In this document: piece by piece, positions 24,902 through 33,725 of the stretch
Position numbering within the stretch: the first letter of the stretch is position 1
How the letters are laid out: each line of letters begins with the position of its first letter
Origin: Candidatus Limnocylindrales bacterium
Lineage (GTDB): Bacteria > Desulfobacterota > Binatia > UBA1149 > CAITLU01
Reading direction: 5' to 3'
Length of the DNA: 64,000 nt
Assembly: GCA_035571835.1 (NCBI GenBank)
Contig: DATNBU010000038.1
Coordinates: 1 to 64,000 of the forward strand
Position numbers and translations under genes: made by a program
The notes under the pieces: model-generated
What the model saw: the letters and a program-made list of their open reading frames with translations, nothing else
The model's database searches: none
Told to the model about the DNA's origin: nothing

Positions 24902-25296
24902 GGTTCCTCCCCCGGTTGTCGTGCGTAGCTTACCGTCAGGATTTCCCACTGGTGACCTTCGGGATCATTCCAGTACAGCATCCTGCCGCCGTAGCTCGTG
25001 TTGATCTTTCTGTCGACGGGCCCGTGCACGACGCTTCGATAGTCGATTCCGGCCGCTTCGATCCTCCCGAGGATCGCATCGAACTCGGCTTCGCTTACGC
25101 GAAAACAGAAATGCTCGATCGGAAACGGTTCGTCGGTCTCGATGAAGTCGAGTGTGAGTCCATCGTTGACGTAGACCGCGAAGAACGGACCCTCTTTCGC
25201 CGGACCGCAGGCAACCCCGAGAAGATCGGCGAGCCGCGTTGCCGATGCGTCGCGAGTGCGCGCCGATATGATGACGTGGTCGAGCTCAATCGTCAT
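24898..25296 (-). CDS. VOC-superfamily (glyoxalase-like) protein
   Basis: The 132-residue protein has two βαβββ modules: MTIELDHVIISARTRDASA, LTLDFIETDEPFPIEHFCFR and YGGRMLYWNDPEGHQWEILT. The family metal-ligand positions (His7, His62, and Glu119 of HQWEIL) are present, so a metal-dependent lyase, isomerase or dioxygenase role is possible. It overlaps both the upstream DUF4336 gene and the downstream DUF4019 gene by four bases. The substrate is unknown. Confidence 0.85.
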   Translation of the reverse strand: MTIELDHVIISARTRDASATRLADLLGVACGPAKEGPFFAVYVNDGLTLDFIETDEPFPIEHFCFRVSEAEFDAILGRIEAAGIDYRSVVHGPVDRKINTSYGGRMLYWNDPEGHQWEILTVSYARQPGEEP

Positions 25297-25964
25297 AGCC
25301 ACTCGTACCCTTTTGCAAGCGCCTCGCTCCCTCCCGACTCGAGCACCGTGCCGTGGGCGACGATGACGCGTTCGAACGGCCACGCGAGGATGCGTTCGAA
25401 CGAAGCCCGGAACTGCGCGCGGTCGCGGATGATGATGCGCTCGAGAAATGTCGGAGCAAGTCTTCCGTATGCACCCGACAGTCGAAATGCGATTCTCGTC
25501 AGCGCCGGGCTTTCCGGTCCGATGTGGAATGCGAGATCGGTGGCGATCAGCGTGCGGCTTGCCGGGTGGAAGAACACCACCTCGTTGGTCAAAGGCAGAC
25601 CGCGAAGGACGACCTGCTCGAGGACGCCGCTCCACATCGGATCGGGCTGGTCCGAAAGAATTGCGGTGACGGCAAGGTCGGGCCGCTTCGTGTCGAGGCC
25701 GGGCGCGACGAACAGGCCGGCGTCGGGAAAGGCTTCGCGCCAGTCGGCTGCGAACAGATGGTGGAAGCGGTTGGGCGCGACGAGCGCGCCGACGCCGCCG
25801 AGTGCGCGGGCTTCACGGACGAGCTCGCTCGTCGGCCGGATCGGCGAATGAAGCAGCAGCCGGCCGCTCGCGAGGCGCACGACGGTCATGCGCGCGCCGA
25901 GCTCCACTCCGGCAACGCGAAGCGGCTGATCGGCTATCCACAGGCCGGCATCGATCTGTTTCAT
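25293..25964 (-). CDS. DUF4336 protein (metallo-beta-lactamase-like fold)
   Basis: The 223-residue protein begins MKQIDAGLWIADQPLRVAG and carries HSPIRPTSEL, GALVAPNRFHHLFAADW and VIVAHGTVLE, matching DUF4336, an uncharacterised family resembling metallo-β-lactamases with a reduced metal-binding set. The FHH motif and HG near the C-terminus could bind metal. It is the first gene of the DUF4336-VOC-DUF4019 overlapping cluster and diverges from the lipase gene. Its function is unknown. Confidence 0.82.
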   Translation of the reverse strand: MKQIDAGLWIADQPLRVAGVELGARMTVVRLASGRLLLHSPIRPTSELVREARALGGVGALVAPNRFHHLFAADWREAFPDAGLFVAPGLDTKRPDLAVTAILSDQPDPMWSGVLEQVVLRGLPLTNEVVFFHPASRTLIATDLAFHIGPESPALTRIAFRLSGAYGRLAPTFLERIIIRDRAQFRASFERILAWPFERVIVAHGTVLESGGSEALAKGYEWL

Positions 25965-26120
25965 ATCTGCCTCACGCGGCTTCCCGTTGATTGCAAAGGA
26001 CTTACGACGGCGCGGGCGTCGACGGAAATCTCCGTAGCAATTCGGTTAGCGGATTGCGACAGCTGCACGGTTCGTGGTGTTTCCGTGGATTGCGTGGCCG
26101 GGCAGTGCTACTCGGATCTC

Positions 26121-27341
26121 GTGTCCAGGCCGACCCATCTGCATCCAGCCGACATCCACGGTATCGCGCGGCTTGCGACCGACGCGACGAGCGCGGTGAC
26201 CGACATCGTCGAGGCCATGCACGAAGTGATCGCGTCGCCATGGCTGCGCGGAATCCCCGGCGCCTCCGCGTTGGCCGGGCTCGCGTACTCGAGCGTACGC
26301 GGCGTCGCGAAGATCGTCGGTGGCGGTTTCGACATGGCCGCTGTGCCGCTGGTGCCGATGCTCGGCGAACGCCAGTCGTCGCCGCAGCGCGATGCGCTGG
26401 TCTCCGTGCTGAACGGTGTCATCGGAGATCATCTGCTCGCAACCGGAAATCCCCTCGCGATACGAATGGGGTTCCGCCGTCGCGGCAAAGCGCTGATCCT
26501 CGAGAGCGAACAGCTTGCCGCCGCGCTGCCGGGCATATCGCCGCGCGTGGCCGTAATGATTCACGGACTGTGCGGTACCGACGCGCAGTGGAAACGCGGA
26601 GAGACCGATTACGCGGCCATGCTCGAGCGCGATTTCGGATTCACGCCTGTCTACCTGCGCTACAACAGCGGCCTTCACATCTCGACGAACGGTCGCGCGC
26701 TGGCGGGTCAGCTCGAAGAGCTCGTGCGCGCGTGGCCTGTTCCCGTCGAGGAGCTGCTGCTGATCGGCCACAGCCTCGGCGGACTGGTTGCACGCAGTGC
26801 GTTCCATTACGGGCTTCAGCTCGGCTGCGAATGGCCGTCGCTCGTCCGGCGCATGGCGTTTCTCGGCAGCCCGCACCACGGCGCGCCGCTCGAGCGCGGC
26901 GGGCACTGGTTCGAGCAGCTCGTCGGCTCGATCCCGCTTGCCGCGCCGCTGTCACGCCTCGGCCGCCTGCGAAGCGCGGGCGTCACCGATCTGCGTCACG
27001 GAAATCTCGTCGACGACGACTGGGGCAACCGCGACCGCTTCAGCCATCCGGAGGATTGCCGCACGCCGGTTCCGCTTCCCGTCGGCGTCGACTGCCTCGC
27101 CGTGGCCGCGACGACCGGTGCGCGCAGCGGCGATGCGCGTGATCGCCTCGTCGGTGACGGGCTGGTGCCGGTTGCGAGCGCGCTCGGTCATCACGCGGAC
27201 GCCGGACGCGAGCTGGCGTTTACGGCGCCGCGACAGGTCGTCATCTACCGGACGCATCACATGGGACTGCTCAGCGATCCGGAGGTCGGCGGAATTCTGT
27301 CGGACTGGCTGCGCGACCCGGTCGGCTCGCGTCATCTCTAG
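26121..27341 (+). CDS. alpha/beta hydrolase, triacylglycerol lipase-like
   Basis: I choose GTG 26121, giving 406 residues; the frame is open another 770 bases upstream, but that stretch is antisense to the DUF4336 and VOC genes. The core has MIHGLCGTDAQWKRG (oxyanion region), GHSLGG with Ser218, LGSPHHGAPLERGG (as in PGAP1-like and LipA/EstA lipases), an Asp candidate in VGDGLVPVASALGH and a His in RTHHMGLLS. The first 130 residues are a helical region of unknown use. It converges on the methyltransferase with a 5-base gap. A lipid ester substrate is probable. Confidence 0.78.
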   Translation: MSRPTHLHPADIHGIARLATDATSAVTDIVEAMHEVIASPWLRGIPGASALAGLAYSSVRGVAKIVGGGFDMAAVPLVPMLGERQSSPQRDALVSVLNGVIGDHLLATGNPLAIRMGFRRRGKALILESEQLAAALPGISPRVAVMIHGLCGTDAQWKRGETDYAAMLERDFGFTPVYLRYNSGLHISTNGRALAGQLEELVRAWPVPVEELLLIGHSLGGLVARSAFHYGLQLGCEWPSLVRRMAFLGSPHHGAPLERGGHWFEQLVGSIPLAAPLSRLGRLRSAGVTDLRHGNLVDDDWGNRDRFSHPEDCRTPVPLPVGVDCLAVAATTGARSGDARDRLVGDGLVPVASALGHHADAGRELAFTAPRQVVIYRTHHMGLLSDPEVGGILSDWLRDPVGSRHL

Positions 27342-27346
27342 CGCAG

Positions 27347-28369
27347 CTACTTGTAAGCGACGCCCGCGCTTGCCGGACCGGCAAGCGCAATCACCTCCGT
27401 CCTCGCAAAGCCGACCTCACGGCACCAGCCGGCGAAATCAGCGCCGGTAAAATCGAACGCGTCGCCGAACTCGATCAGCATATTGAGCGACATCAGCAGC
27501 CCGAATGTGTTCTCGCGGCGCGCGTCGTCGATCAGGTTCTCGATCACGACGAACGCCCCTCCGGCCGGCAGTGCGTCGTAGGCCGCACGGACGAGGTGCA
27601 TCTTCTTTTCGAGATTCCAGTCGTGAAGGATCATGCCCATCGTGATCACGTCGGCTTTCGGAAACGGCTCGGCGAAGAAATCGAGCGGCTTTGCCGTGAC
27701 ACGGTCCGCGAGTCCGGCGGCTGCGATCTTCCGCTCGGCGATCGAGGTGACGGCGGGCAGATCCGCCGAAATGCATCGAAGGTGCGGATGCTTTTCCGCG
27801 ACGAACATCGACAGCTGGCCGGTCGCCCCGCCTACGTCGCAGACCGTCCGATAGCTCGAGAAATCGAACTTGTCGGCAAAAGCCCGGAAGTTGGCCGCGG
27901 ATATTCCGCTCATCGCGTCCATGAACAGCTCGAGCCGCTCGGGCTTGCTGTACAGCTCGGCGAACATCGACGCGCCCGTTTGCTTGATCTCGTTCTGCGG
28001 TTTGCCGGTCTTGAGGCCTTCGCTGAGGTCGCCCCAGAAGGGATAGAGACGAGCGTTCGCCATTTCGAGGAAGCCGCCCATGAACTGCGGACTGCTGCGG
28101 TCGAGGAACAGCGCAGTCTCCGCCGTGTTGCGATAACGGGCGTCCGCACCGTTGCCGTCGCGCTCGAGGAACTGGAGCGCAACCAGCGTGTCGAAGAAGT
28201 CCGGGTTGGCGCGCGCGTGCAGTCGAAGCGCGTCCTGCAGCTCGCGACCGGTCATCGACCCCGCGCCGAGCGCGGTGAACACTCCGAGCTCGACGGCGGA
28301 AAGCAGGACTTTTGCCGGCCAGAAGGCCATGCCGACTTCCATGATTCGGGCGGGGGAGAGCTGGGTCAT
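27347..28369 (-). CDS. SAM-dependent O-methyltransferase (acetylserotonin/plant OMT type)
   Basis: The 340-residue protein has an N-terminal dimerisation winged helix (residues 10-100) and a class I methyltransferase domain: SAM-binding DVGGATGQLSMF (178-189), acidic loop SADLP, and MILHDW with the catalytic-base His249, the signature of Methyltransf_2 enzymes that methylate phenolic hydroxyls. Related bacterial enzymes act in polyketide and phenazine pathways, but no biosynthetic cluster surrounds it. It starts 10 bases after the lipoprotein stop, so the two may be co-transcribed. Confidence 0.88.
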   Translation of the reverse strand: MTQLSPARIMEVGMAFWPAKVLLSAVELGVFTALGAGSMTGRELQDALRLHARANPDFFDTLVALQFLERDGNGADARYRNTAETALFLDRSSPQFMGGFLEMANARLYPFWGDLSEGLKTGKPQNEIKQTGASMFAELYSKPERLELFMDAMSGISAANFRAFADKFDFSSYRTVCDVGGATGQLSMFVAEKHPHLRCISADLPAVTSIAERKIAAAGLADRVTAKPLDFFAEPFPKADVITMGMILHDWNLEKKMHLVRAAYDALPAGGAFVVIENLIDDARRENTFGLLMSLNMLIEFGDAFDFTGADFAGWCREVGFARTEVIALAGPASAGVAYK

Positions 28370-28379
28370 GACGGTTTCC

Positions 28380-29177
28380 TCATTGCTGTGCCGGGCGCGG
28401 CACGAATTTCCAGACCGCCGCCTTTTGAACGTAGTGGAATATGTCGTTCTTTCGCAAGCCGGATGTACCGCAGTGAAATTGAACTCCCATGTTCAGGGCG
28501 GCCTGGTCTCCATTCAGCAGATAGGTGTGATCCACGAAGCATTCCGGATAGGACGACGCGAAGTCCGACTGCAGTTGCGCGAGTGTTGGAGGAGTCAGGA
28601 TGTCGGGTTCGACCTGCGGGATGTGCGGTACCGGCGCGTCAGGATCGCCGTACGCGCCGCAGTTCGACTCGATGGACGTTCGGGTCGCAGTTCCATTGCG
28701 AATCCTCCATTCGGCATCATACGAACCTGCGCCGTCGCCGAAATGCCCTTTGAGGAGATACGATTCTTCCTCTTCCTGACGCGCCAGGCTGAATAGCGAA
28801 CCGTATGTCCCGGGGCTGTCCGGGTCGTACATGCCTTTTACGTCCAGACTGACCGTTCTTCCGTCCCGAAAGATCACCTTCGCCCCGGCGACCTCGCGCG
28901 TCGGCAGATTCCCGTCCGTTCCAAAGAACGAAATCCCATCAATGGAACGGACGTTTTCGAAACCGTTTTTCTCGAGATCGCTTTCAACAACATGCGCCTT
29001 TCGATCAAAGCGTACACTGACGAGCTCGAGCGATGCATCCGGACCAAGCTCGAATATTTGAGTGGCGCGCTCCCGGTCGTGAGGTGTGATATTGCGGTAG
29101 GTGCCGCACGCCGTAACGCCGAGGCCAAGCGAAACGGACGCAAGAACCGCAAAGCCGATGTGGAGTAGAAGTCTCAC
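28380..29177 (-). CDS. predicted lipoprotein, unknown family
   Basis: Starting at GTG 29177, this 265-residue protein has a signal peptide ending in a lipobox (LGVTAC, then GTYRNIT), so it should be lipidated and anchored in a membrane. The mature part is mixed α/β with an acidic RQEEEES segment, scattered Cys (SNCGAY, YPECFVD, FHCGTS) and no motif I recognise. It could be an outer-membrane-anchored binding protein. It precedes the methyltransferase by 10 bases. The ribosome-binding site is weak, so the start is uncertain. Confidence 0.6.
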   Translation of the reverse strand: MRLLLHIGFAVLASVSLGLGVTACGTYRNITPHDRERATQIFELGPDASLELVSVRFDRKAHVVESDLEKNGFENVRSIDGISFFGTDGNLPTREVAGAKVIFRDGRTVSLDVKGMYDPDSPGTYGSLFSLARQEEEESYLLKGHFGDGAGSYDAEWRIRNGTATRTSIESNCGAYGDPDAPVPHIPQVEPDILTPPTLAQLQSDFASSYPECFVDHTYLLNGDQAALNMGVQFHCGTSGLRKNDIFHYVQKAAVWKFVPRPAQQ

Positions 29178-29375
29178 TGTCTCACAACGAGCGTTACGCC
29201 AATGCCGAGCCACATCAGGTTTCCCGGATCGTGCGCCCGTCGTCAACGATCAGGCCAGTGAGTAGAAGTCTCACTCCCCGGCAGCATGGACAACAGATGC
29301 TTGTGGGGGATGCACACTGGGCCTTCGCTACCAGGACCGTCCACCTCAACAAGATCCGAACACCGACGACGTCGT

Positions 29376-30662
29376 TCATGGAGCGGCCGCCATCCCCTCG
29401 CGGTCGACGGCACGACATTCCGCGGGGAATGTTCGCGCATCGGCGAAATTGCCGCGCTTCGCGTCCATGAAGGCGCGGCCGAAGTCGAGGTCCGCCTGAT
29501 ACTGGTTGTGTGCAGCGCAGCGCAGCTCGATGTTCTGCGACGTTGGAGGTCCGCCCATGGCGAAGGGAGCTCTATGGTGGAACTCGATGTTGCCCGTCTC
29601 GCGGCAGCGACGTCCTCGGCCGTCTACGTAGCAGCAGCGTCCCGAATCGCGTCGCCATACCTCGCGCCGCACGGCCGCCGGGATGGTCCGGGATTGCTGT
29701 GCTCGCTGCGAGGCCGCCGCATCGGCTGTCGGCATTGCGCCCGGTCGACCGGTGCATTCCGCGTGCGTCGACGTCGTCGACTTCGGTCGATCGGTGCAAC
29801 CGGCCTTGCGCGCGAGTGTCCGGACGAGCAGGACGTCGATCGCACGGCTGATGATCGCGGCCGCGTCGCGACCGGTCGCCGATCGGCCGAGCAGATCCTG
29901 TAGCGACCGAAGCTTGTCGTGCGTGTCTTGGTCTACGGTGATCTCGATCTTGTAGCGGCGCGGGCTGAGAGCAACGATCGGCTTCGTCACTTTTGCCGGC
30001 TGCGCTGACCGTGGAGTGATCGCGACGCCGACGACCTCGGAGTCTGTGGAGGCCGGCGAGTCCGGCCGATTACTCGAGCAACCGGCGGACTCGCGGTCTG
30101 CCCAAGCGCGCGGATCGCTCGCACCGACGGCCTGCTCGTGACCCGGCGAACAACCGCCGGCCGATGTTGGCGCTGCCACCGCAGGCCCACGGTTCGCCGC
30201 GTCCGCACCACGAGGCCCGGGCATCGCACGAACACGCGACGCCACGTCCGCTCGCGGCGCCAGCTCGGCAACCAGCCGCTCGACCTCGCGCGAGCTCTTG
30301 TGCCTGGCGCGCTCGAGTACTCGCAGGTGGTTCTCGGTGGTCAGATGCCTGGCCAGCAGATGAATGGCGCTGAGATGCAGCTCGCCGCGTGCGACCAGGT
30401 CCAGCACGACCGGAAAGCGGCGCGCCGTACGCGCAGCCCAGATCCGCTTGGCCGTTACCTGCTCTGACATGTGGAACCGCTCCATGCAGAAGCTGAACAT
30501 GGAGGAGCAGGCATGCCTGGCCCAGAGCTTGCGCTCGTCGATCTCGGCGATCGCGACGAGTAGCGCCGCCGTCGTACGGCGGTCGCGGGCGACGAGGTGC
30601 TCGAAGTGATCGAGCAGTTCCTGTTCGGAGAGCTTTGCAATGCTGTTGAAGGATGTCGTCAT
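29376..30662 (-). CDS. DUF222/HNH endonuclease
   Basis: The 428-residue protein has a DUF222-type helical N-terminal half (LSEQELLDHFEHLVARDRR, RKLWARHACSSMFSFCMERF, ARGELHLSAIHLLARHL), a Ser/Pro/Gly-rich linker, and a C-terminal HNH nuclease (VWRRDSGRCCYVD, NIEFHHRAPFAMGG, NIELRCAAHN). The HNH His, Asn and zinc-binding Cys residues are present, so it is probably an active nicking or cutting enzyme. DUF222-HNH genes are numerous and mobile-like in many high-GC bacteria. An 18-bp palindrome lies inside its 3' end and again 300 bp upstream. Confidence 0.88.
   Translation of the reverse strand: MTTSFNSIAKLSEQELLDHFEHLVARDRRTTAALLVAIAEIDERKLWARHACSSMFSFCMERFHMSEQVTAKRIWAARTARRFPVVLDLVARGELHLSAIHLLARHLTTENHLRVLERARHKSSREVERLVAELAPRADVASRVRAMPGPRGADAANRGPAVAAPTSAGGCSPGHEQAVGASDPRAWADRESAGCSSNRPDSPASTDSEVVGVAITPRSAQPAKVTKPIVALSPRRYKIEITVDQDTHDKLRSLQDLLGRSATGRDAAAIISRAIDVLLVRTLARKAGCTDRPKSTTSTHAECTGRPGAMPTADAAASQRAQQSRTIPAAVRREVWRRDSGRCCYVDGRGRRCRETGNIEFHHRAPFAMGGPPTSQNIELRCAAHNQYQADLDFGRAFMDAKRGNFADARTFPAECRAVDREGMAAAP
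29415..29432. repeat. 18-bp palindrome bracketing the HNH gene, copy A
   Basis: ACATTCCGCGGGGAATGT has 7-bp inverted arms (ACATTCC/GGAATGT) around GCGG. It lies in the last codons of the HNH gene and differs from copy B (30964-30981) at only two central bases. Confidence 0.8.
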
Positions 30663-31007
30663 GACGACCCTTGTAACACGGGTTTTTCAGGCGTCGTTCT
30701 CGGTAAGGACGCGACCGCCGTCAAGCATGGGTCTGTGGCAGCGAAGCGCGAGATCCGAGCGGCGTAACGCGCGAAGTCGGCGAGAAAAGCGGTGCGCCGT
30801 GTTTCGCTTCGCTATAGGCGACCTCAAGCGGCGAAACTTCGCGTCAAGCGAAATCGACATCGCGACGACGCTTCCATAACAAAAGCGGCATAGCCCGCCG
30901 TGATCCACGTCCGACGCCGCGCGTATTATCCGACGAAAGCTTTCGGACTCGCCGCCATCGCCGACATTCCCCGGGGAATGTTGACTGAACAATGGAAAGG
31001 CTGCAGT
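30663..31007. other. 345-bp non-coding stretch upstream of the HNH gene
   Basis: No credible gene is seen on either strand. It contains the palindrome copy B, AT-rich patches (CACGGGTTTTTCAGG near 30680; GCGTATTAT near 30920) that could hold promoters for the HNH gene, and no RNA gene or terminator I can recognise. It separates the HNH gene from the cupin gene, both minus strand. Confidence 0.6.
30964..30981. repeat. 18-bp palindrome bracketing the HNH gene, copy B
   Basis: ACATTCCCCGGGGAATGT is a perfect 18-bp palindrome lying 302 bp upstream of the HNH start. Its near-copy sits in the 3' end of the same gene, so the pair brackets a 1.57 kb segment. Confidence 0.85.
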
Positions 31008-31448
31008 TCAGACCGCCACCTTCAACCCGTGGCGCCCGCCGACTTCCGCGAGCTGTTTCAGGTCGGGATTTACCGGCGCGATTTCTCTCGCGAAATCCGC
31101 GAACATCTTCGATGCGCCAAGCCGCGACGTCATCGAAATCATCTCCGCGCCGCCTTTGCCGAAACGGAACCAGTGGGTCGTACCTGCCGGGAGATGCACG
31201 AGCGTTCCGGCCGACACCGTCGTGGTCTCGCCATCGATACCGAACTCGATCTCACCTTTGATGACAAAGAAGGACTCGTCCCACGGATGATTGTGCGGCG
31301 GCGGGCCGCTGCCCTCGGGCCCGCGCTGCAGGAAAATCTCGTAGCCCTGCGTTGCTTCGCCGGACGCCAGCACGGTGACGTGCTCACCGACGATGTTGAG
31401 CGTGGGCGCGTAATCTTTCGGGGTGACGACGAACGGGCGTGCAGACAT
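31008..31448 (-). CDS. cupin-domain protein
   Basis: The 146-residue protein is a single cupin_2 barrel. Motif 1 reads PPPHNHPWDESFFVIKGEIE (two His, one Glu) and motif 2 contains VHLPAGTTHWFRFGKGG (third His). These residues normally bind one metal ion. Roles in this family range from dioxygenase to isomerase to sensor, so no substrate can be given. It stands alone between the HNH gene and the secreted protein. Confidence 0.88.
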   Translation of the reverse strand: MSARPFVVTPKDYAPTLNIVGEHVTVLASGEATQGYEIFLQRGPEGSGPPPHNHPWDESFFVIKGEIEFGIDGETTTVSAGTLVHLPAGTTHWFRFGKGGAEMISMTSRLGASKMFADFAREIAPVNPDLKQLAEVGGRHGLKVAV

Positions 31449-31565
31449 CTCGGTCTCCTGTTCGAGTGGTTCAACAGGTCGACATTATCAGCAGCGTGGA
31501 CCGAAAATAACCGGGAACGCGGGCCAGCACGGTCGCAGGAAGACCGGCAGGCAGGTGGGCGGTTG

Positions 31566-32123
31566 TTATTTCGGCACTGCGGTCCCGGCAATGCTGGCCG
31601 AGAGCAGGAAGTCTTTCACCTCTCCGCCCGCAACCGTCACGGCGAGTGAAACCTTCACGACCTTCGGATCCGTGGAAGCAAAGTCGTAGAGCAACGTCTG
31701 CTGCGACGGATAGCGGATGATCTGCGTCGGCTCGCCGTAAATTTTGCGCACGCGCGACTCCGGGTCTCCGATCGCGAGCCCGCGTGGCGTCGCAGCGGGG
31801 CGCGGAACGTCGGGCAGCGCTCCCGTCTCGTCGCGGCAGGTCGAGACCGGCGCCCGTCGCACCCAGATCTTCGTGACGTATCCGCGCGACCAGGGTTCTT
31901 CGGTGAACGTGAAAACGTCCAGGGTCTTCTGGTTGCAGACTTCGTACAGGACCTCTCCGCCCGCCAGGCGATGCGAATAGAAGCCGGGATAGGCATCGTA
32001 AAGTGAAGAGATCGGGCCGCCTATCCTCACCAGCGCGAGACTCAGGTCAGCCTCGGAAGCGACAGCGTTTGCCGCACCCAGCGCGAACAGCGTGACCATG
32101 GAGAAGGCGATCGATCGTTTCAT
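31566..32123 (-). CDS. secreted protein, unknown family
   Basis: I start it at ATG 32123 (AAAGG just upstream), giving 185 residues with a signal peptide ending AANAVASEA. A GTG at 32153 that overlaps the thpR stop is an alternative. The mature domain is mixed α/β (LVRIGGPISSLYDAYPGFYS, EVCNQKTLDVFTF, GEPTQIIRYPSQQTLLYDFA) and contains two Cys residues. It resembles small exported proteins with a SmpA-like pattern (short signal, GEPT-QI turn), but I cannot assign a family. Confidence 0.65.
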   Translation of the reverse strand: MKRSIAFSMVTLFALGAANAVASEADLSLALVRIGGPISSLYDAYPGFYSHRLAGGEVLYEVCNQKTLDVFTFTEEPWSRGYVTKIWVRRAPVSTCRDETGALPDVPRPAATPRGLAIGDPESRVRKIYGEPTQIIRYPSQQTLLYDFASTDPKVVKVSLAVTVAGGEVKDFLLSASIAGTAVPK

Positions 32124-32149
32124 CCTTTGCTTCGCTCCACGCTTCGCAA

Positions 32150-32698
32150 TCACGCGAGCTCACGCACCGCATGCTCGCGGAACAGCCGCACGCTGCGGTC
32201 CACCGAATGCGCATACAGCACGAGCTGCGACAACCGGACTCGGGGCTCACCGATATCCACCGACCGGGCCCACTGCATCGCATTCCTCAGCACGGGCCCC
32301 TTCGCCGAGCGCCGCGGCCGTGCGATCGTCACATGCGGTCGCGGCTCGCGCTCGTCGAGCCGAGCACCGGCCCGCTCGCACATCTCGTCACGCACGACGA
32401 GGATTGCATCACGCAGCACGTCGGCGCCCTCACGCACGATCGCGGAGAACGCATTCGGCCGCCGCGGATTTCCCATCGGCTCGACGCGCCCCAGCGTCAC
32501 GTCGAGCGCAAGCGTCGGCCACTTCGGCGCGATCGCGAATGCAGCTTCGGCAGCCTGCTCACCGCACGCTCCAAGGAACGCGACCGTGATGTGAAGGTCG
32601 TCCAGATGAAACAGCCGCACGCCGTCCGGAGGCTCGGCGACGCGCGAGAACCACGGCTCGCCCGGCACGGCGAGCGCAACGAACCAGTTCCCCGCCAT
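32150..32698 (-). CDS. thpR: RNA 2',3'-cyclic phosphodiesterase
   Basis: The 182-residue member of the 2H phosphoesterase superfamily carries both HxTx motifs: HITV (36-39, in LDDLHITVAFLG) and HVTI (122-125, in PRPHVTIARP). It hydrolyses 2',3'-cyclic phosphate ends of RNA (LigT/ThpR family) in the cytoplasm. Its stop overlaps a possible start of the downstream secreted protein by four bases. It begins 6 bases after the phosphotriesterase-like gene. Confidence 0.93.
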   Translation of the reverse strand: MAGNWFVALAVPGEPWFSRVAEPPDGVRLFHLDDLHITVAFLGACGEQAAEAAFAIAPKWPTLALDVTLGRVEPMGNPRRPNAFSAIVREGADVLRDAILVVRDEMCERAGARLDEREPRPHVTIARPRRSAKGPVLRNAMQWARSVDIGEPRVRLSQLVLYAHSVDRSVRLFREHAVRELA

Positions 32699-32704
32699 GC
32701 TGCC

Positions 32705-33694
32705 TTACGGAAGCGGAGGCGGCGTCTCGCCCGCGAAGAACCGGCGCGGGTTCTCGACGAGCATCATCTCGATCTGCTCGGTGGTTGCGCCGCCTTCGAT
32801 CAGCTTCGGGACGATCCCGGTGAAGAAATGGGACGGGGTCCAGACGGCGAGCATCTCGGCGAACGCTTCGGTGTTCGGAATCGGCTGGCCGCGCCAGCAC
32901 CACACCGAATCGTGCGAGATGACGACGCGCGATGCGGCGCCCTTCTTCAGCACGGCAAGCAGCGACGCGACGCGCTTCGCATCCGGCTGCAGCACTTCGA
33001 TTCCGAAGCGGTCGAAGCCGAGATACGAGCCGCCTTCGACGAGCTTCATGTGGTACGCGTTGTCGTCGGTGCCGCACGAATGACCGATGATGATCCGGTG
33101 CGCGGGAACGCCGCCGTCGGTCAGGATCTTCTGCTGCTCGTCGCCGAGCGAGCCGTGGTCGGTGTGGGTCGTGATCGGAGCGCCGGTCGCAACCGACGCC
33201 TTCGCGGCGGCCTCGAGGATCTTGCGCTCGTAGTCGCTGATCTTCGGCGCGCCGGTGGCGACCTTGATGATGCCGGCCCGGATTCCACTCTCGCCGATCC
33301 CGTCGGTCAGCTCCTTGATGAACAGCTCGGCCATCGAATCGGAGCTGTCACCGAAGTTGCCGCGGAATCTCCAGTACGCCACGCCGCCTTCGTCTTCCTT
33401 GTAGAGACCGGTCGCGCAGATCACGTTGAAGCCGGTGCGCGCGGCCATCTCGGCGGCAAACTCGACGTCGCGCCCGAGGTCGTTCGGGCACGGATCGAGC
33501 ATCGTCGCCACGCCGTGTGCCTTCATCTCGGCGATGCGGTCGCTGCACATCGCGACCATCTCGCTCTTTTTCGGACCGGGCCGCACGGTGTCGGACTCCC
33601 AGCCGGGATAGCCGATGAGCATGTGCTCGTGCATCAGCGTTCGCCCGAGGTCCTTGATGTCGATCGGGCCGGTGACGGTCTGGATCTGGGTCAT
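32705..33694 (-). CDS. phosphotriesterase-family amidohydrolase
   Basis: The 329-residue TIM-barrel protein has the family's binuclear metal site: HEH at 22-24 (LMHEHMLIG), Lys144 (IIKVATG, carbamylated bridging Lys), His177 (ITTHTDH), His205 (IIIGHSCGT), Asp262 (VVISHDSVWCW). PTE-fold members include lactonases and hydrolases. A PTE-like homologue in bacteria is more often a lactonase or ester hydrolase than a true organophosphate hydrolase. It begins the thpR-containing unit. Confidence 0.9.
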   Translation of the reverse strand: MTQIQTVTGPIDIKDLGRTLMHEHMLIGYPGWESDTVRPGPKKSEMVAMCSDRIAEMKAHGVATMLDPCPNDLGRDVEFAAEMAARTGFNVICATGLYKEDEGGVAYWRFRGNFGDSSDSMAELFIKELTDGIGESGIRAGIIKVATGAPKISDYERKILEAAAKASVATGAPITTHTDHGSLGDEQQKILTDGGVPAHRIIIGHSCGTDDNAYHMKLVEGGSYLGFDRFGIEVLQPDAKRVASLLAVLKKGAASRVVISHDSVWCWRGQPIPNTEAFAEMLAVWTPSHFFTGIVPKLIEGGATTEQIEMMLVENPRRFFAGETPPPLP

Positions 33695-33725
33695 GACGGG
33701 GCTTGCTCCTTGCGTGCAGGCGAGG

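Noticed and set aside
25353-26120. N-terminal extension of the lipase frame
   Set aside because: The extra 256 residues are antisense to the DUF4336 and VOC genes and carry shadow-like composition.
29163-29275. 16-bp direct repeat GAGTAGAAGTCTCACT (29163-29178 and 29260-29275)
   Set aside because: Two copies at the lipoprotein start look like a simple local duplication; no gene or boundary is linked to them.
32705-33694. Organophosphate-degrading phosphotriesterase
   Set aside because: The fold and metal ligands match the superfamily, but these also fit lactonases and other hydrolases; specificity cannot be read here.
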